64,000 nucleotides of DNA from Filimonas zeae (lineage in GTDB: Bacteria > Bacteroidota > Bacteroidia > Chitinophagales > Chitinophagaceae), in NCBI RefSeq assembly GCF_014641615.1, contig NZ_BMIB01000003.1, positions 62,001-126,000 on the forward strand, given 5' to 3'. A model generated the notes under the pieces. That model did not search any database. It was not told where the DNA came from and saw nothing but the letters and a program-made list of their open reading frames with translations. Numbering within the stretch: position 1 is the stretch's first letter; each line of letters starts with the position of its first letter. This document shows, one piece after another, positions 1-7,557 of this stretch. A program made the position numbers and the translations under genes.

Positions 1-1330
1 AACTTAACTGGATGGAATAAAAGCTGTTAAACAGCGTGTAGTCGGGAACTATGCCACTGTCGTCTTCGCCTTCTTCTGCCAGATGTACCAGGCGTTCCGG
101 ATTGCGGTTAAAGAATGCTTCCGGAAATTCTTTATTCAGCCAGGTAAAGTAGGTATTCTCTGCTATTCCTATATCTTCTGTCAGGCGGTCTATCTGGCTT
201 TGTAATGTTTTTGCGGGTTTGGCAATGTCAAACTTCCAGCCCCCGTAATCGTGCATAAATTTCTTATCCTCCTGCCTGTCCTGGGGTAGCGAGGCAATGG
301 TCATCTGAGTAAAATGCAGGTGTGCCAGAACAGTATCTGCCTGGCGTTGCTGCCAGTTGAGTAACAGCCGGTGTTGCATGCCCAGATGGCACATCAGCAT
401 CTTGTCTTGTGCTTCATATACCACCCATATAAATTTGCGGCCGGCTGGCTCATCTTTATACCAGCTCCATTGGTTTTTTTCTGCCCCGGCAATAGCGGTC
501 CAACCGGCTTGTGACAGGCTGGTATTTAACTGAACGTTGATTAGCTGGTCTTTCACGCCTGCATTGGCCAGTCTGGCTTTAGCGGCTTTTTCGTAGGCGG
601 CTTTTATGGCATCGGGTGTTTTTTTCAGGTCCAGCAGAAAGCGGGCTGCATATTCTTTATCTGGTGTGTCCGCCATTTTAGCTTCTTCAGATAATACAGG
701 TAGCCTCAGGTCTTCGTCTATATCGCGGTTGCGTTTTACATTATTGCGCTGGGCAATGGTGCGTAGCTGCAGCAGGTCTTTATGTGTTATCAGGTCATAC
801 AGGTTGCTGCTAAGTCCTTCTGCCTCGCCAAGGGTACCTTGAAGGTATCCGTTTACCAGCAGGCCGTACCATTGGGTAAGTAAGGTTTGCTGCGCCTGTT
901 TTTCGGCTTCCTGTGCCAGATGGTAAACCAGGCGTGTTATAGGTATTACGGCGTTGCAGGCATCGCCGGGCAATATACCTTTTTCACAAAGTATCTTCCA
1001 GCTGGTGCTACCAGCATCTACATATATAAAAGTACCGTCTTCCTCCTGTTCTATACGGGCCAGTTCGCCGGTTGTTTCATCTTCCAGCCATCCGGGTATT
1101 GTTACCTTTTTAGTGGTATGCGCCGGGTAGGTATCTAAGGGAAGACGATATACAAATCCATGTTTCAGCAGAATGGGCATTACCCTAAAATGGGTGTACG
1201 AGGTATCGTAATAGTACTGAATGCCATAAAGCGCTGCCAGATAATCGCGTTTGGCTGCATCGGGTAGGGTAGCGGCATCTATCAGATGCACGGTGTCTTC
1301 AATCAGGTCTTCAATTGCGTGTTGTGACAT
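1..1330 (-). CDS. Uncharacterised protein, C-terminus cut by window edge
   Basis: An open frame on the minus strand starts with ATG at 1330 (MSQHAIEDLIEDTVHLIDAA) and runs uninterrupted for 443 codons to base 1, where the window ends. The protein is rich in Gln, Tyr, Asp and Glu, shows no signal peptide or membrane segment, and looks cytoplasmic. I recognise no domain. It has an N-terminal acidic helix followed by a stretch rich in aromatic residues, then a helical middle with many Ala/Lys/Glu residues. It is divergent from the zinc-ribbon gene at 1459, with 128 bp between them. Codon usage and the unbroken frame make it a confident gene; its role is unknown. Confidence 0.85.
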   Translation of the reverse strand, partial: MSQHAIEDLIEDTVHLIDAATLPDAAKRDYLAALYGIQYYYDTSYTHFRVMPILLKHGFVYRLPLDTYPAHTTKKVTIPGWLEDETTGELARIEQEEDGTFIYVDAGSTSWKILCEKGILPGDACNAVIPITRLVYHLAQEAEKQAQQTLLTQWYGLLVNGYLQGTLGEAEGLSSNLYDLITHKDLLQLRTIAQRNNVKRNRDIDEDLRLPVLSEEAKMADTPDKEYAARFLLDLKKTPDAIKAAYEKAAKARLANAGVKDQLINVQLNTSLSQAGWTAIAGAEKNQWSWYKDEPAGRKFIWVVYEAQDKMLMCHLGMQHRLLLNWQQRQADTVLAHLHFTQMTIASLPQDRQEDKKFMHDYGGWKFDIAKPAKTLQSQIDRLTEDIGIAENTYFTWLNKEFPEAFFNRNPERLVHLAEEGEDDSGIVPDYTLFNSFYSIQLS

Positions 1331-1458
1331 AAGGATTGGATTTTGAAGCGACCCCTTCTGCGCTAAAATTGGTCCAAACTGTGCTGGCGGGTTGTTTTTT
1401 ATTTCTTAAGATTGTATCTGCTAAAGGATTAAGCATTTAATGGGAGTAGAATACCAAC

Positions 1459-2226
1459 ATGTATATACAGGAAATATCAATAAACATACAGGCTGACGTA
1501 GATAAAGATGATGCGGTGGAAGAATTTATGAACCTGATGTATGCTTACCGCAGTAGTGGCCAAACGCAGGGAAGAATAGAATCCCGGTACATCGAGGGTG
1601 GGAGAATTGTAAGCCTGCCTTTTACGCTGGAAAAAGACGCTCTTGACACGAAGTTTAATAACTATTATGTAAATGAATATGCGGAGCGGGTGGAAGCTTT
1701 TTGTAAGGCTAAGTTATTTTACAGAACAGCCGGCAAGGTGTATGATGGTTACGAAGGAGCTTGTAAGTGCGAAAAGTCTGATTTTTATATTCTGATTACC
1801 AATTATCTATCTATTGATTCACCTATTACCTGCGGCAATTGTAAAAACACGGTACCGTTGTATAAACTTCCTGTGTATTACGACTATGGTTATATGCCTG
1901 TTTTAAGCTGGGAGAGCAATTATAATGCATGCGACACTTTGCAAATGAATGGTGAGGTAGGCGAGCGATGGGCTTTAAATCAGATGCAGGAGTTAAAATC
2001 GCAACTTTCAAAACAGGGCCTGAAAATCTGCAGAAAGATAGAAGAGTTAACTGGTATACCTGTTTACTACTATCTGCATAATTATAGAAAAAACGTTGGA
2101 AATGAATGTTTAAAACTCTGCCCAGGTTGTGGCATGCAATGGCATCTTAAAACACCATTACATGCCAGCTACAATTTTAAGTGTGATGATTGTAAACTGT
2201 TGTCAGTAATATCGCCCAATTCCTGA
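1459..2226 (+). CDS. Zinc-ribbon protein of the DUF2310 type
   Basis: A 255-residue soluble protein with three cysteine clusters: CKC near residue 99, CGNC near 127, and a C-terminal CPGCG...CDDC pair near 224-244. The last two could form a zinc ribbon. Size, the N-terminal ferredoxin-like stretch and the aromatic-rich centre resemble the DUF2310 family of zinc-ribbon proteins, which are thought to bind nucleic acid, though no function is established. It stands alone, divergent from the gene ending at the left edge and followed at once by methionine aminopeptidase, which seems to have its own promoter. The family assignment is from memory of the pattern. Confidence 0.8.
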   Translation: MYIQEISINIQADVDKDDAVEEFMNLMYAYRSSGQTQGRIESRYIEGGRIVSLPFTLEKDALDTKFNNYYVNEYAERVEAFCKAKLFYRTAGKVYDGYEGACKCEKSDFYILITNYLSIDSPITCGNCKNTVPLYKLPVYYDYGYMPVLSWESNYNACDTLQMNGEVGERWALNQMQELKSQLSKQGLKICRKIEELTGIPVYYYLHNYRKNVGNECLKLCPGCGMQWHLKTPLHASYNFKCDDCKLLSVISPNS

Positions 2227-2232
2227 TGGGTA

Positions 2233-2262
2233 TTTGCGGCGGCTGATTTAGTGGTAATTTTA
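2233..2262 (+). promoter_or_regulatory. Candidate Bacteroidota promoter for methionine aminopeptidase
   Basis: TTTG at 2233-2236, an 18-nt spacer and TAATTTTA at 2255-2262 fit the Bacteroidota -33/-7 pattern (TTTG, TAnnTTTG) with one mismatch. It ends 21 nt before the ATG at 2284. A longer in-frame start at 2251 would lie inside this promoter. Confidence 0.5.
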
Positions 2263-2283
2263 CTGCCAGTAAAACGAAACAAA

Positions 2284-3048
2284 ATGTCTATATCCACTGA
2301 AAACGAAAGAATAGGTGTGCAGCAGGCCAGTGATGCTGTTGCCATTACGCTGAAGAAGATGCGGGAATATGCCAGACCAGGCATGAGTACCAAAGAACTG
2401 GATGAATACGGCGGTGCCTTGCTGGCTCAGATGGGCGCTTCTTCCGCTCCTGCGGTAACTTATCATTTCCCGGGTTATACCTGTATTAGTGTGAATGAAG
2501 AAATGGGGCATGGCATACCCTCGGCCAGTAAAATATTACAGGAAGGTGATTTGGTTAATATTGATGTGTCTGCAGAGCTGAATGGCTTTTGGGCTGATAA
2601 CGGAGGTTCCTTTGTATTAGGGCAGGATATTCATGGCCACGGCAGGCTGGTGCAAGCTTCCAAAGAGATATTAAGAAAGGCCATCAGTAATATTAAAGGC
2701 GGCGTTAGAATATCTGATATCGGGGGCTTAATTGAAACTGAAGCCAGAAAGGCAGGATATACGGTTATAAAAAACCTTACAGGGCACGGCACCGGTGGCA
2801 GCTTGCATGAGGAACCTCATGAAATTGCCAACTACCGCGATAGGTACAACACCACGCGTTTTAAAAAGAATTCTGTAGTAGCTGTAGAAACCTTTATTTC
2901 TACGCGCTCTACCATTGCTGAAACGCAGGCCGATGGCTGGACGCTGGTGGGTAATAAAGGTGGGTTTGTGGCCCAGCACGAACATACCATTATGGTAACA
3001 GGTGGTGAGCCGGTGATATTTACTGCACAGAATGGTATATGGGATTGA
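2284..3048 (+). CDS. map: Type I methionine aminopeptidase
   Basis: This cytoplasmic metallopeptidase removes the initiator Met from new proteins. The 254-residue length matches the bare catalytic type I form with no N-terminal zinc-finger extension. All five metal ligands of the pita-bread fold are visible: Asp94 (NIDVSAELN), Asp105 (WADNGG), His168 (TGHGTGG), Glu202 (VAVETF) and Glu233 (QHEHTIMV). The substrate-binding His77 lies in GHGIPS. ATG 2284 is preferred over the in-frame start at 2251 because a promoter-like element covers 2251 and family homology begins near MSISTENERIG. The gene is not in a ribosomal-protein operon, so it may be an additional map copy. Confidence 0.95.
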   Translation: MSISTENERIGVQQASDAVAITLKKMREYARPGMSTKELDEYGGALLAQMGASSAPAVTYHFPGYTCISVNEEMGHGIPSASKILQEGDLVNIDVSAELNGFWADNGGSFVLGQDIHGHGRLVQASKEILRKAISNIKGGVRISDIGGLIETEARKAGYTVIKNLTGHGTGGSLHEEPHEIANYRDRYNTTRFKKNSVVAVETFISTRSTIAETQADGWTLVGNKGGFVAQHEHTIMVTGGEPVIFTAQNGIWD

Positions 3049-3137
3049 TAGAAAAGGGGTGTAGATTAATACATCCAAGCTGCCATAGGGTAGCCGGGAT
3101 TAGGTGAAAGGATGATTGTTGTCATAGGTGAGGCCAT

Positions 3138-3172
3138 TTTGCAGGCTGAGATTCGCGTCCAAATCATTTTTG
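3138..3172 (+). promoter_or_regulatory. Weak candidate promoter
   Basis: TTTG at 3138-3141, a 23-nt spacer and CATTTTTG at 3165-3172 (one mismatch to TAnnTTTG), 34 nt before the ATG at 3207. The spacer is at the long end, so this is tentative. Confidence 0.35.
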
Positions 3173-3206
3173 GTAAATCAGCAGCGCGTCTGCAAAACAA
3201 ATATTC

Positions 3207-5033
3207 ATGCACACCCCCGAAGTACATAGTTTTCATATTCCGGTATTAGGCTTAGGTTATAGTATAGATACACCAGTTAAGGTAGCCCGCTTTGGCATAG
3301 CATCGGTAATTTCAATAGTAGATGATGAACTGGTGGAGAAAATGCGGGAATATTATTGTTTGCAGCAGGGACTGGCCTATACGCCCATTACAGAGGCAAC
3401 TGCTGATTTCAGGGCCGCCCGTATTACCGGTTACCTGAACCTGGTAAACGATATGGTGCAAAAGCAGATAACTGAGTTGCGTGCCTTGCCATTTGAACCT
3501 GGTAACGAACTGGATAAATATTTTGAGTTGTTGCCAGACAATACACAGTTGAAACAACAGTTTGTGAAAATGACTGCTTTGCCACCGGGGGCAGAAAAGC
3601 AGCGGTTGCAGCAATGTTTACGTGAGGCTGTTGTGGCAGGGGCCATAGATGTAAACGTGATGGCTAAGGTAGATAAGCAGAATACCGATGCGGAAGGTAA
3701 TTCGCTACCCTCTGAATATTCCGATGCACTGGCGGCTTTACGTGGCTTCGCCAATAGTAATCTGCAATCTTCCGTAGTACTTTCTGCCGGTTACAACCCG
3801 CGTTTGTACAATTATATCGACCAGTTTTCAGACTTTTTACCAGATGCTAAGGGGCAGCTGCGCAAGAAACTGATTTTAAAAGTAAGTGATTACCGTTCTG
3901 CCCTGGTGCAGGGTAAAATGCTGGCAAAAAAAGGTATTTGGGTATCAGAGTTCAGAATAGAATCGGGCCTTAACTGCGGTGGACATGCTTTTGCTACAGA
4001 GGGCATGTTGCTGGGCCCTATACTGGAAGAGTTTAAAGAGAAAAGAGCAGCATTAACCACTGAGCTTTTTGCCATTTGCTGCGCCGCACAGGCTGCCACA
4101 GCTCAAACGGTTTTTACGGCGCGGCCTCCGCTAAAAATTACGGTACAGGGTGGCATTGGTACCGCTAGCGAAAATGAATTTTTATTGGAACATTATGCTG
4201 TAGACAGTACCGGATGGGGAAGTCCTTTTTTACTGGTACCTGAAGCAACTAATGTTGATGAGGATACGCTACAGCAGCTGGCTACGGCAGTTCCCGATGA
4301 TTACTATATAAGTGATGCTTCTCCTTTGGGGGTGCCCTTTAATAACTTTAGAAAAAGCAGTTCGGAAATGCAGCGCCTGCAGAGAATTGAAAAGGGCAGG
4401 CCAGGCAGCCCGTGTGTTAAAAAGTATCTTGCTACCGATATGGAGTTTGGTAACAGTCCTATCTGTACTGCCTCGCGCCAATACCAGCACTTAAAAATAA
4501 AACAGCTGAAACAACAAGAGTTGTCGCCCGGGGCCTATCAAAAAGCCTTACAGGAAATAACGGTTAAGGACTGCCTTTGTGAGGGGTTGGGGGCAACCGC
4601 GTTGTTAGGAGATCGTATTACTTCATCACGCCGCAGTACAGCAGTAACCATATGTCCGGGCCCTAATCTTGCCTATTTTTCAGGGGTATTCACACTGTCT
4701 GAAATGGTAGGTCATATTTACGGCCGGTTGCAGTTGCTCAATGCTGTTTACCGTCCCAATATGTTTGTGAATGAGTTACACCTGTATATTGCTTACTGGA
4801 AAAAGCATTTAGAAGCAACCTGCAGCCTTAGTCCCAAACAGTTGAAATATATTCAAACCTTCAAAACCAATCTGCTGGAAGGCATTGATTATTATAAAAA
4901 CAAAGCAGCGCTTTTTAAAAAGGAGAGTAACCAATACATAGCCACTATGAAAAAAGAACTGGACGATGCTATACTGGCATTAACCAGTCAGCCTGTTCCT
5001 GTGGTTGCAGGTGGTACTTCTGCAGGTATATAA
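3207..5033 (+). CDS. Large conserved protein of unknown function, possibly TIM-barrel
   Basis: A 608-residue soluble protein without signal peptide. It opens with a beta-rich segment (FHIPVLGLGYSIDTPVKVAR). The centre has NCGGHAFATEG (near 259) followed by KITVQGGIGTASENE (near 312), a glycine-rich phosphate-binding-like loop reminiscent of FMN TIM-barrel proteins such as nitronate monooxygenase, and then DASPLGVPFNNFR. Cysteines in SPICTAS (near 419) and DCLCEGLG (near 456) could be functional. The C-terminus is helical. The FMN-barrel idea is inference from one motif and may be wrong. It is the only large gene between map and the serine hydrolase and appears monocistronic. Confidence 0.85.
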   Translation: MHTPEVHSFHIPVLGLGYSIDTPVKVARFGIASVISIVDDELVEKMREYYCLQQGLAYTPITEATADFRAARITGYLNLVNDMVQKQITELRALPFEPGNELDKYFELLPDNTQLKQQFVKMTALPPGAEKQRLQQCLREAVVAGAIDVNVMAKVDKQNTDAEGNSLPSEYSDALAALRGFANSNLQSSVVLSAGYNPRLYNYIDQFSDFLPDAKGQLRKKLILKVSDYRSALVQGKMLAKKGIWVSEFRIESGLNCGGHAFATEGMLLGPILEEFKEKRAALTTELFAICCAAQAATAQTVFTARPPLKITVQGGIGTASENEFLLEHYAVDSTGWGSPFLLVPEATNVDEDTLQQLATAVPDDYYISDASPLGVPFNNFRKSSSEMQRLQRIEKGRPGSPCVKKYLATDMEFGNSPICTASRQYQHLKIKQLKQQELSPGAYQKALQEITVKDCLCEGLGATALLGDRITSSRRSTAVTICPGPNLAYFSGVFTLSEMVGHIYGRLQLLNAVYRPNMFVNELHLYIAYWKKHLEATCSLSPKQLKYIQTFKTNLLEGIDYYKNKAALFKKESNQYIATMKKELDDAILALTSQPVPVVAGGTSAGI

Positions 5034-5296
5034 GCTGGTTGTTACTGATCTGGCTTCCAGTGCCAGATGTTCTGATCCATATATTTGCCGTCCTGCTTAA
5101 AATGGTGAACGAATTTGCAAAGGAAGTCTACGCGCCTGCCCTTCGTTTATATGATAATCTCCGGAACCAGTACGGCTGCCGGGTAAATGTGGAATGCTGG
5201 CGTAAGACTTGCCGCTTAAAACCTTCATGCCGTAATGTTATACGGGGCAAATATATTTTGCATTTTGCTGCTTTTAGGCCATATTTGAAAGAAAAG

Positions 5297-6367
5297 ATGA
5301 ATAAGTTTATTTTTATTCTATTCTTTTTGCCTGTGACTATTCACGCAACCGCTCAACCTCTTAACGGAAGCAAGTCTGCATTACTGGACAGCCTTACGGC
5401 TGTTGTAGCAGAAAAAGACCATCCCGATATTCATAGCATTCTGATTGCGAAAAATGGAACGTTGCTGTACGAAAAGTATTTCAATGGGTGGACTAAAGAT
5501 TCGCTGCACGATTCCCGGTCGGCTTTTAAATCTGTAACCAGTTTGCTGGTAGGTATAGCCCTTGATAAGGGGCTTATTAAAAATGTGCATCAGAAAGTGT
5601 ATTCCTTTTTTCCGGAGTACAATGATTTCTCTGGTAATAATGCCTGGAAAAAAGATATGACTATTGAGCATTTGCTGCAGATGAAAGCGGGGTTTGACTG
5701 TGAGGAGTTTAACGATGGGAAGGACTGTGAAACAGATATGATGGCATCGGGGGATTGGGTGCGCTTTTCCCTGAATCTGCCTATGAAGGATAAACCCGGT
5801 ACTGTTTGGGCATACAATTCCAGTGCACCTATGATACTGAGCGGAATTATAAGCCGGGTGGCAAATATGTCTGTAATGGACTTTGCCGCAAAGTATCTGT
5901 TCGGTCCCATGGGAATACAACATTACAGGTGGACGGTAGACCCTGCCGGGCATGGCATGACTGCCGGTTCGTTTTATATTCTGTCGTCCGATTTTGTAAA
6001 ATTCGGAGAAATGGTGTTGCAGAAAGGTTTGTGGAATGGTAAAAGAATAGTGTCAGCAGCCTGGCTTGAAAAATCTACTGATACGCCCATTGGCATCCCC
6101 GATTTTTCGTTTTTAAAGTTCAGCAGGTCTCCTGTTGCTATTCCTCAACCCACCTGGTATGGCTATTACTGGTATAGTGAGGAAGTGAGAACAAAGAACT
6201 ATCGGGAAAAGGTGCTTTTTGCCTCAGGCAACGGCGGTCAGTACATTATGTTGATAGAACGTTTGGGCATTGCTGTCGTTTTTACCCAGGGTTATTATGG
6301 AAGCTGGAAAGCCAAGCGGGCTTTCGATCTGCTGGCCAGGTATATTATTCCTGCTTTTGAGCCATAA
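5297..6367 (+). CDS. Secreted serine hydrolase, beta-lactamase/penicillin-binding fold
   Basis: The 356-residue protein begins with a signal peptide (MNKFIFILFFLPVTIHATAQ), implying a periplasmic location. The acylation motif SxxK is SAFK at residues 75-78, a Tyr-containing second motif is AYNSSAP (near 172), and the C-terminal GNGGQ replaces the KTG motif, as usual in the class C beta-lactamase-like esterase/peptidase group (PF00144). The substrate is unknown. The frame is open back to 5039, but those 86 codons show no protein character and precede the signal peptide, so ATG 5297 is chosen. A promoter-like TTTG/CATATTTG pair at 5257-5287 would fit a very short leader. Confidence 0.9.
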   Translation: MNKFIFILFFLPVTIHATAQPLNGSKSALLDSLTAVVAEKDHPDIHSILIAKNGTLLYEKYFNGWTKDSLHDSRSAFKSVTSLLVGIALDKGLIKNVHQKVYSFFPEYNDFSGNNAWKKDMTIEHLLQMKAGFDCEEFNDGKDCETDMMASGDWVRFSLNLPMKDKPGTVWAYNSSAPMILSGIISRVANMSVMDFAAKYLFGPMGIQHYRWTVDPAGHGMTAGSFYILSSDFVKFGEMVLQKGLWNGKRIVSAAWLEKSTDTPIGIPDFSFLKFSRSPVAIPQPTWYGYYWYSEEVRTKNYREKVLFASGNGGQYIMLIERLGIAVVFTQGYYGSWKAKRAFDLLARYIIPAFEP

Positions 6368-6397
6368 ACAGCAGACGGTATTTTAAAATGGTAAATG

Positions 6398-6427
6398 TTT
6401 GAAAAGTTGCCTGTTTAAATATCTTTG
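6398..6427 (+). promoter_or_regulatory. Strong Bacteroidota promoter, nearly leaderless
   Basis: TTTG at 6398-6401, 18-nt spacer, then a perfect TATCTTTG (TAnnTTTG) at 6420-6427. The downstream ATG at 6435 begins only 8 nt after the -7 box, so the transcript would start at or beside the start codon. It excludes the in-frame upstream start at 6399. Confidence 0.6.
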
Positions 6428-6434
6428 TGCAACT

Positions 6435-6806
6435 ATGGCAAAAAATAATAAACACGAAGAGCGGTTGAAACAACAATCTGGTGCCATTCTGCAAGATATG
6501 CTGAAAGAGCTGGCTGCAACAAAGGCATTTGATGTGCATTTTGAAGAGGGTGATGACGATAGTTATGCCGTTGTAAAAACGAATGACTATGATGAAGACA
6601 CAGAAACAGCGCTGATTTTGTTGTCGCAAAGCCGGTGGATATTGTCTCTGGGATATTACAACGAAAAGGATGACTTTATAGAACTGTTTCAGCCCCTTAG
6701 CCAAACAGAAATTGCTCTTATTCCTAACGGGTTACAAAAAGGGATGCTTAAGGTACTGGAAAGTGAGGATGGTTTGCGCTTACCCGGTGTTTTACTCACT
6801 AAATAG
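6435..6806 (+). CDS. Small acidic protein of unknown function
   Basis: A 123-residue soluble protein (MAKNNKHEERLKQQSGAILQ) with a helical N-terminus, an acidic patch around residues 37-52 and a C-terminal LPGVLLTK. No domain is recognised. ATG 6435 is chosen because a perfect -7 element ends at 6427. The gene converges on the HxlR regulator; a short inverted repeat (GCGGTGG at 6832, CCACCGC at 6848) lies between them but lacks a T-run. The function cannot be inferred. Confidence 0.75.
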   Translation: MAKNNKHEERLKQQSGAILQDMLKELAATKAFDVHFEEGDDDSYAVVKTNDYDEDTETALILLSQSRWILSLGYYNEKDDFIELFQPLSQTEIALIPNGLQKGMLKVLESEDGLRLPGVLLTK

Positions 6807-6918
6807 GGCAATCGTTATGGCTGAAACGAAGGCGGTGGTTGTTTATGCCACCGCTGAGCCATTTGTAAAAATGTTATATAAATTCATCGGCAGGCGCTGC
6901 CTGCGCAGAAAGGGAATG

Positions 6919-7278
6919 TTACTTGTCAAACCGCTTCAGAATAACTTCGCGTAGTTGCTCCCCGTTTCTATCTCCCCATTCTCCTAACGCTGATATAACA
7001 GGAATTAATGTTTTGCCCAGCGCTGTAAGGCTGTATTCTACTTTGGGGGGTACAACGGGAAAAATTTCCCGGGTAATTAATCCATGATCTTCCAGCTCAT
7101 TCAGCTGCATATTCAACACCCGCCTGGTGGCATCCGGAATTTTACGTTGCAATTCGCTGGGGCGTTTATGGCCTTCGTTGATAAACCAGAGCAAGCGGAT
7201 TTTCCATTTACCGTAAAGTACTTCGCCAATTAAGTCAAGCCCGCAATTCAGGTTCGGTAGAATCTTCCTTTCATACAT
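6919..7278 (-). CDS. HxlR-family winged-helix transcriptional regulator
   Basis: A 119-residue DNA-binding protein. Features of the MarR-like HxlR family include the N-terminal Cys (NCGLDLIGEVLYGKWK, Cys12), the winged-helix core with KRPSELQRKIPDATRRVLN as recognition region, the wing ending in VEYSLTALGKTL, and the C-terminal dimerisation helix (LGEWGDRNGEQL). HxlR proteins often sense electrophiles or redox stress and control a neighbouring gene. Here the divergent neighbour is the ThuA-GH9 gene 279 bp away, but a regulatory link is not shown by any operator I can identify. Confidence 0.93.
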   Translation of the reverse strand: MYERKILPNLNCGLDLIGEVLYGKWKIRLLWFINEGHKRPSELQRKIPDATRRVLNMQLNELEDHGLITREIFPVVPPKVEYSLTALGKTLIPVISALGEWGDRNGEQLREVILKRFDK

Positions 7279-7557
7279 ACGATAAAAGTAAACCTATGTT
7301 GCGGATTACACCGGGGGAAAAATTTGTCCCTATGCCAATCGTATTTCACTGTTGTATCCGCTGTATACTACGTCAAAAACTCTACAGCGGTAAATTTACA
7401 GATTCACTATCAGGCAGTTGGTGCTGGTTAACGCGCCTGGGCCAGGGTGGGCATATCATTCCTGCTCATCCGGCATGTACATTCACAGCGCATGCGTTCA
7501 CCACCGGTGCGTTTGGCGTTTTATTATTGGCTTTCCGGCACCTTTAAAAGTTTGTTC

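Noticed and set aside
2251..2283. Longer start of methionine aminopeptidase
   Set aside because: It would lie within the promoter-like element at 2233-2262, and homology starts at the ATG at 2284.
6832..6854. Terminator between the 6435 gene and HxlR
   Set aside because: The stem is only 7 bp and has no T-run, so support is insufficient for a feature.
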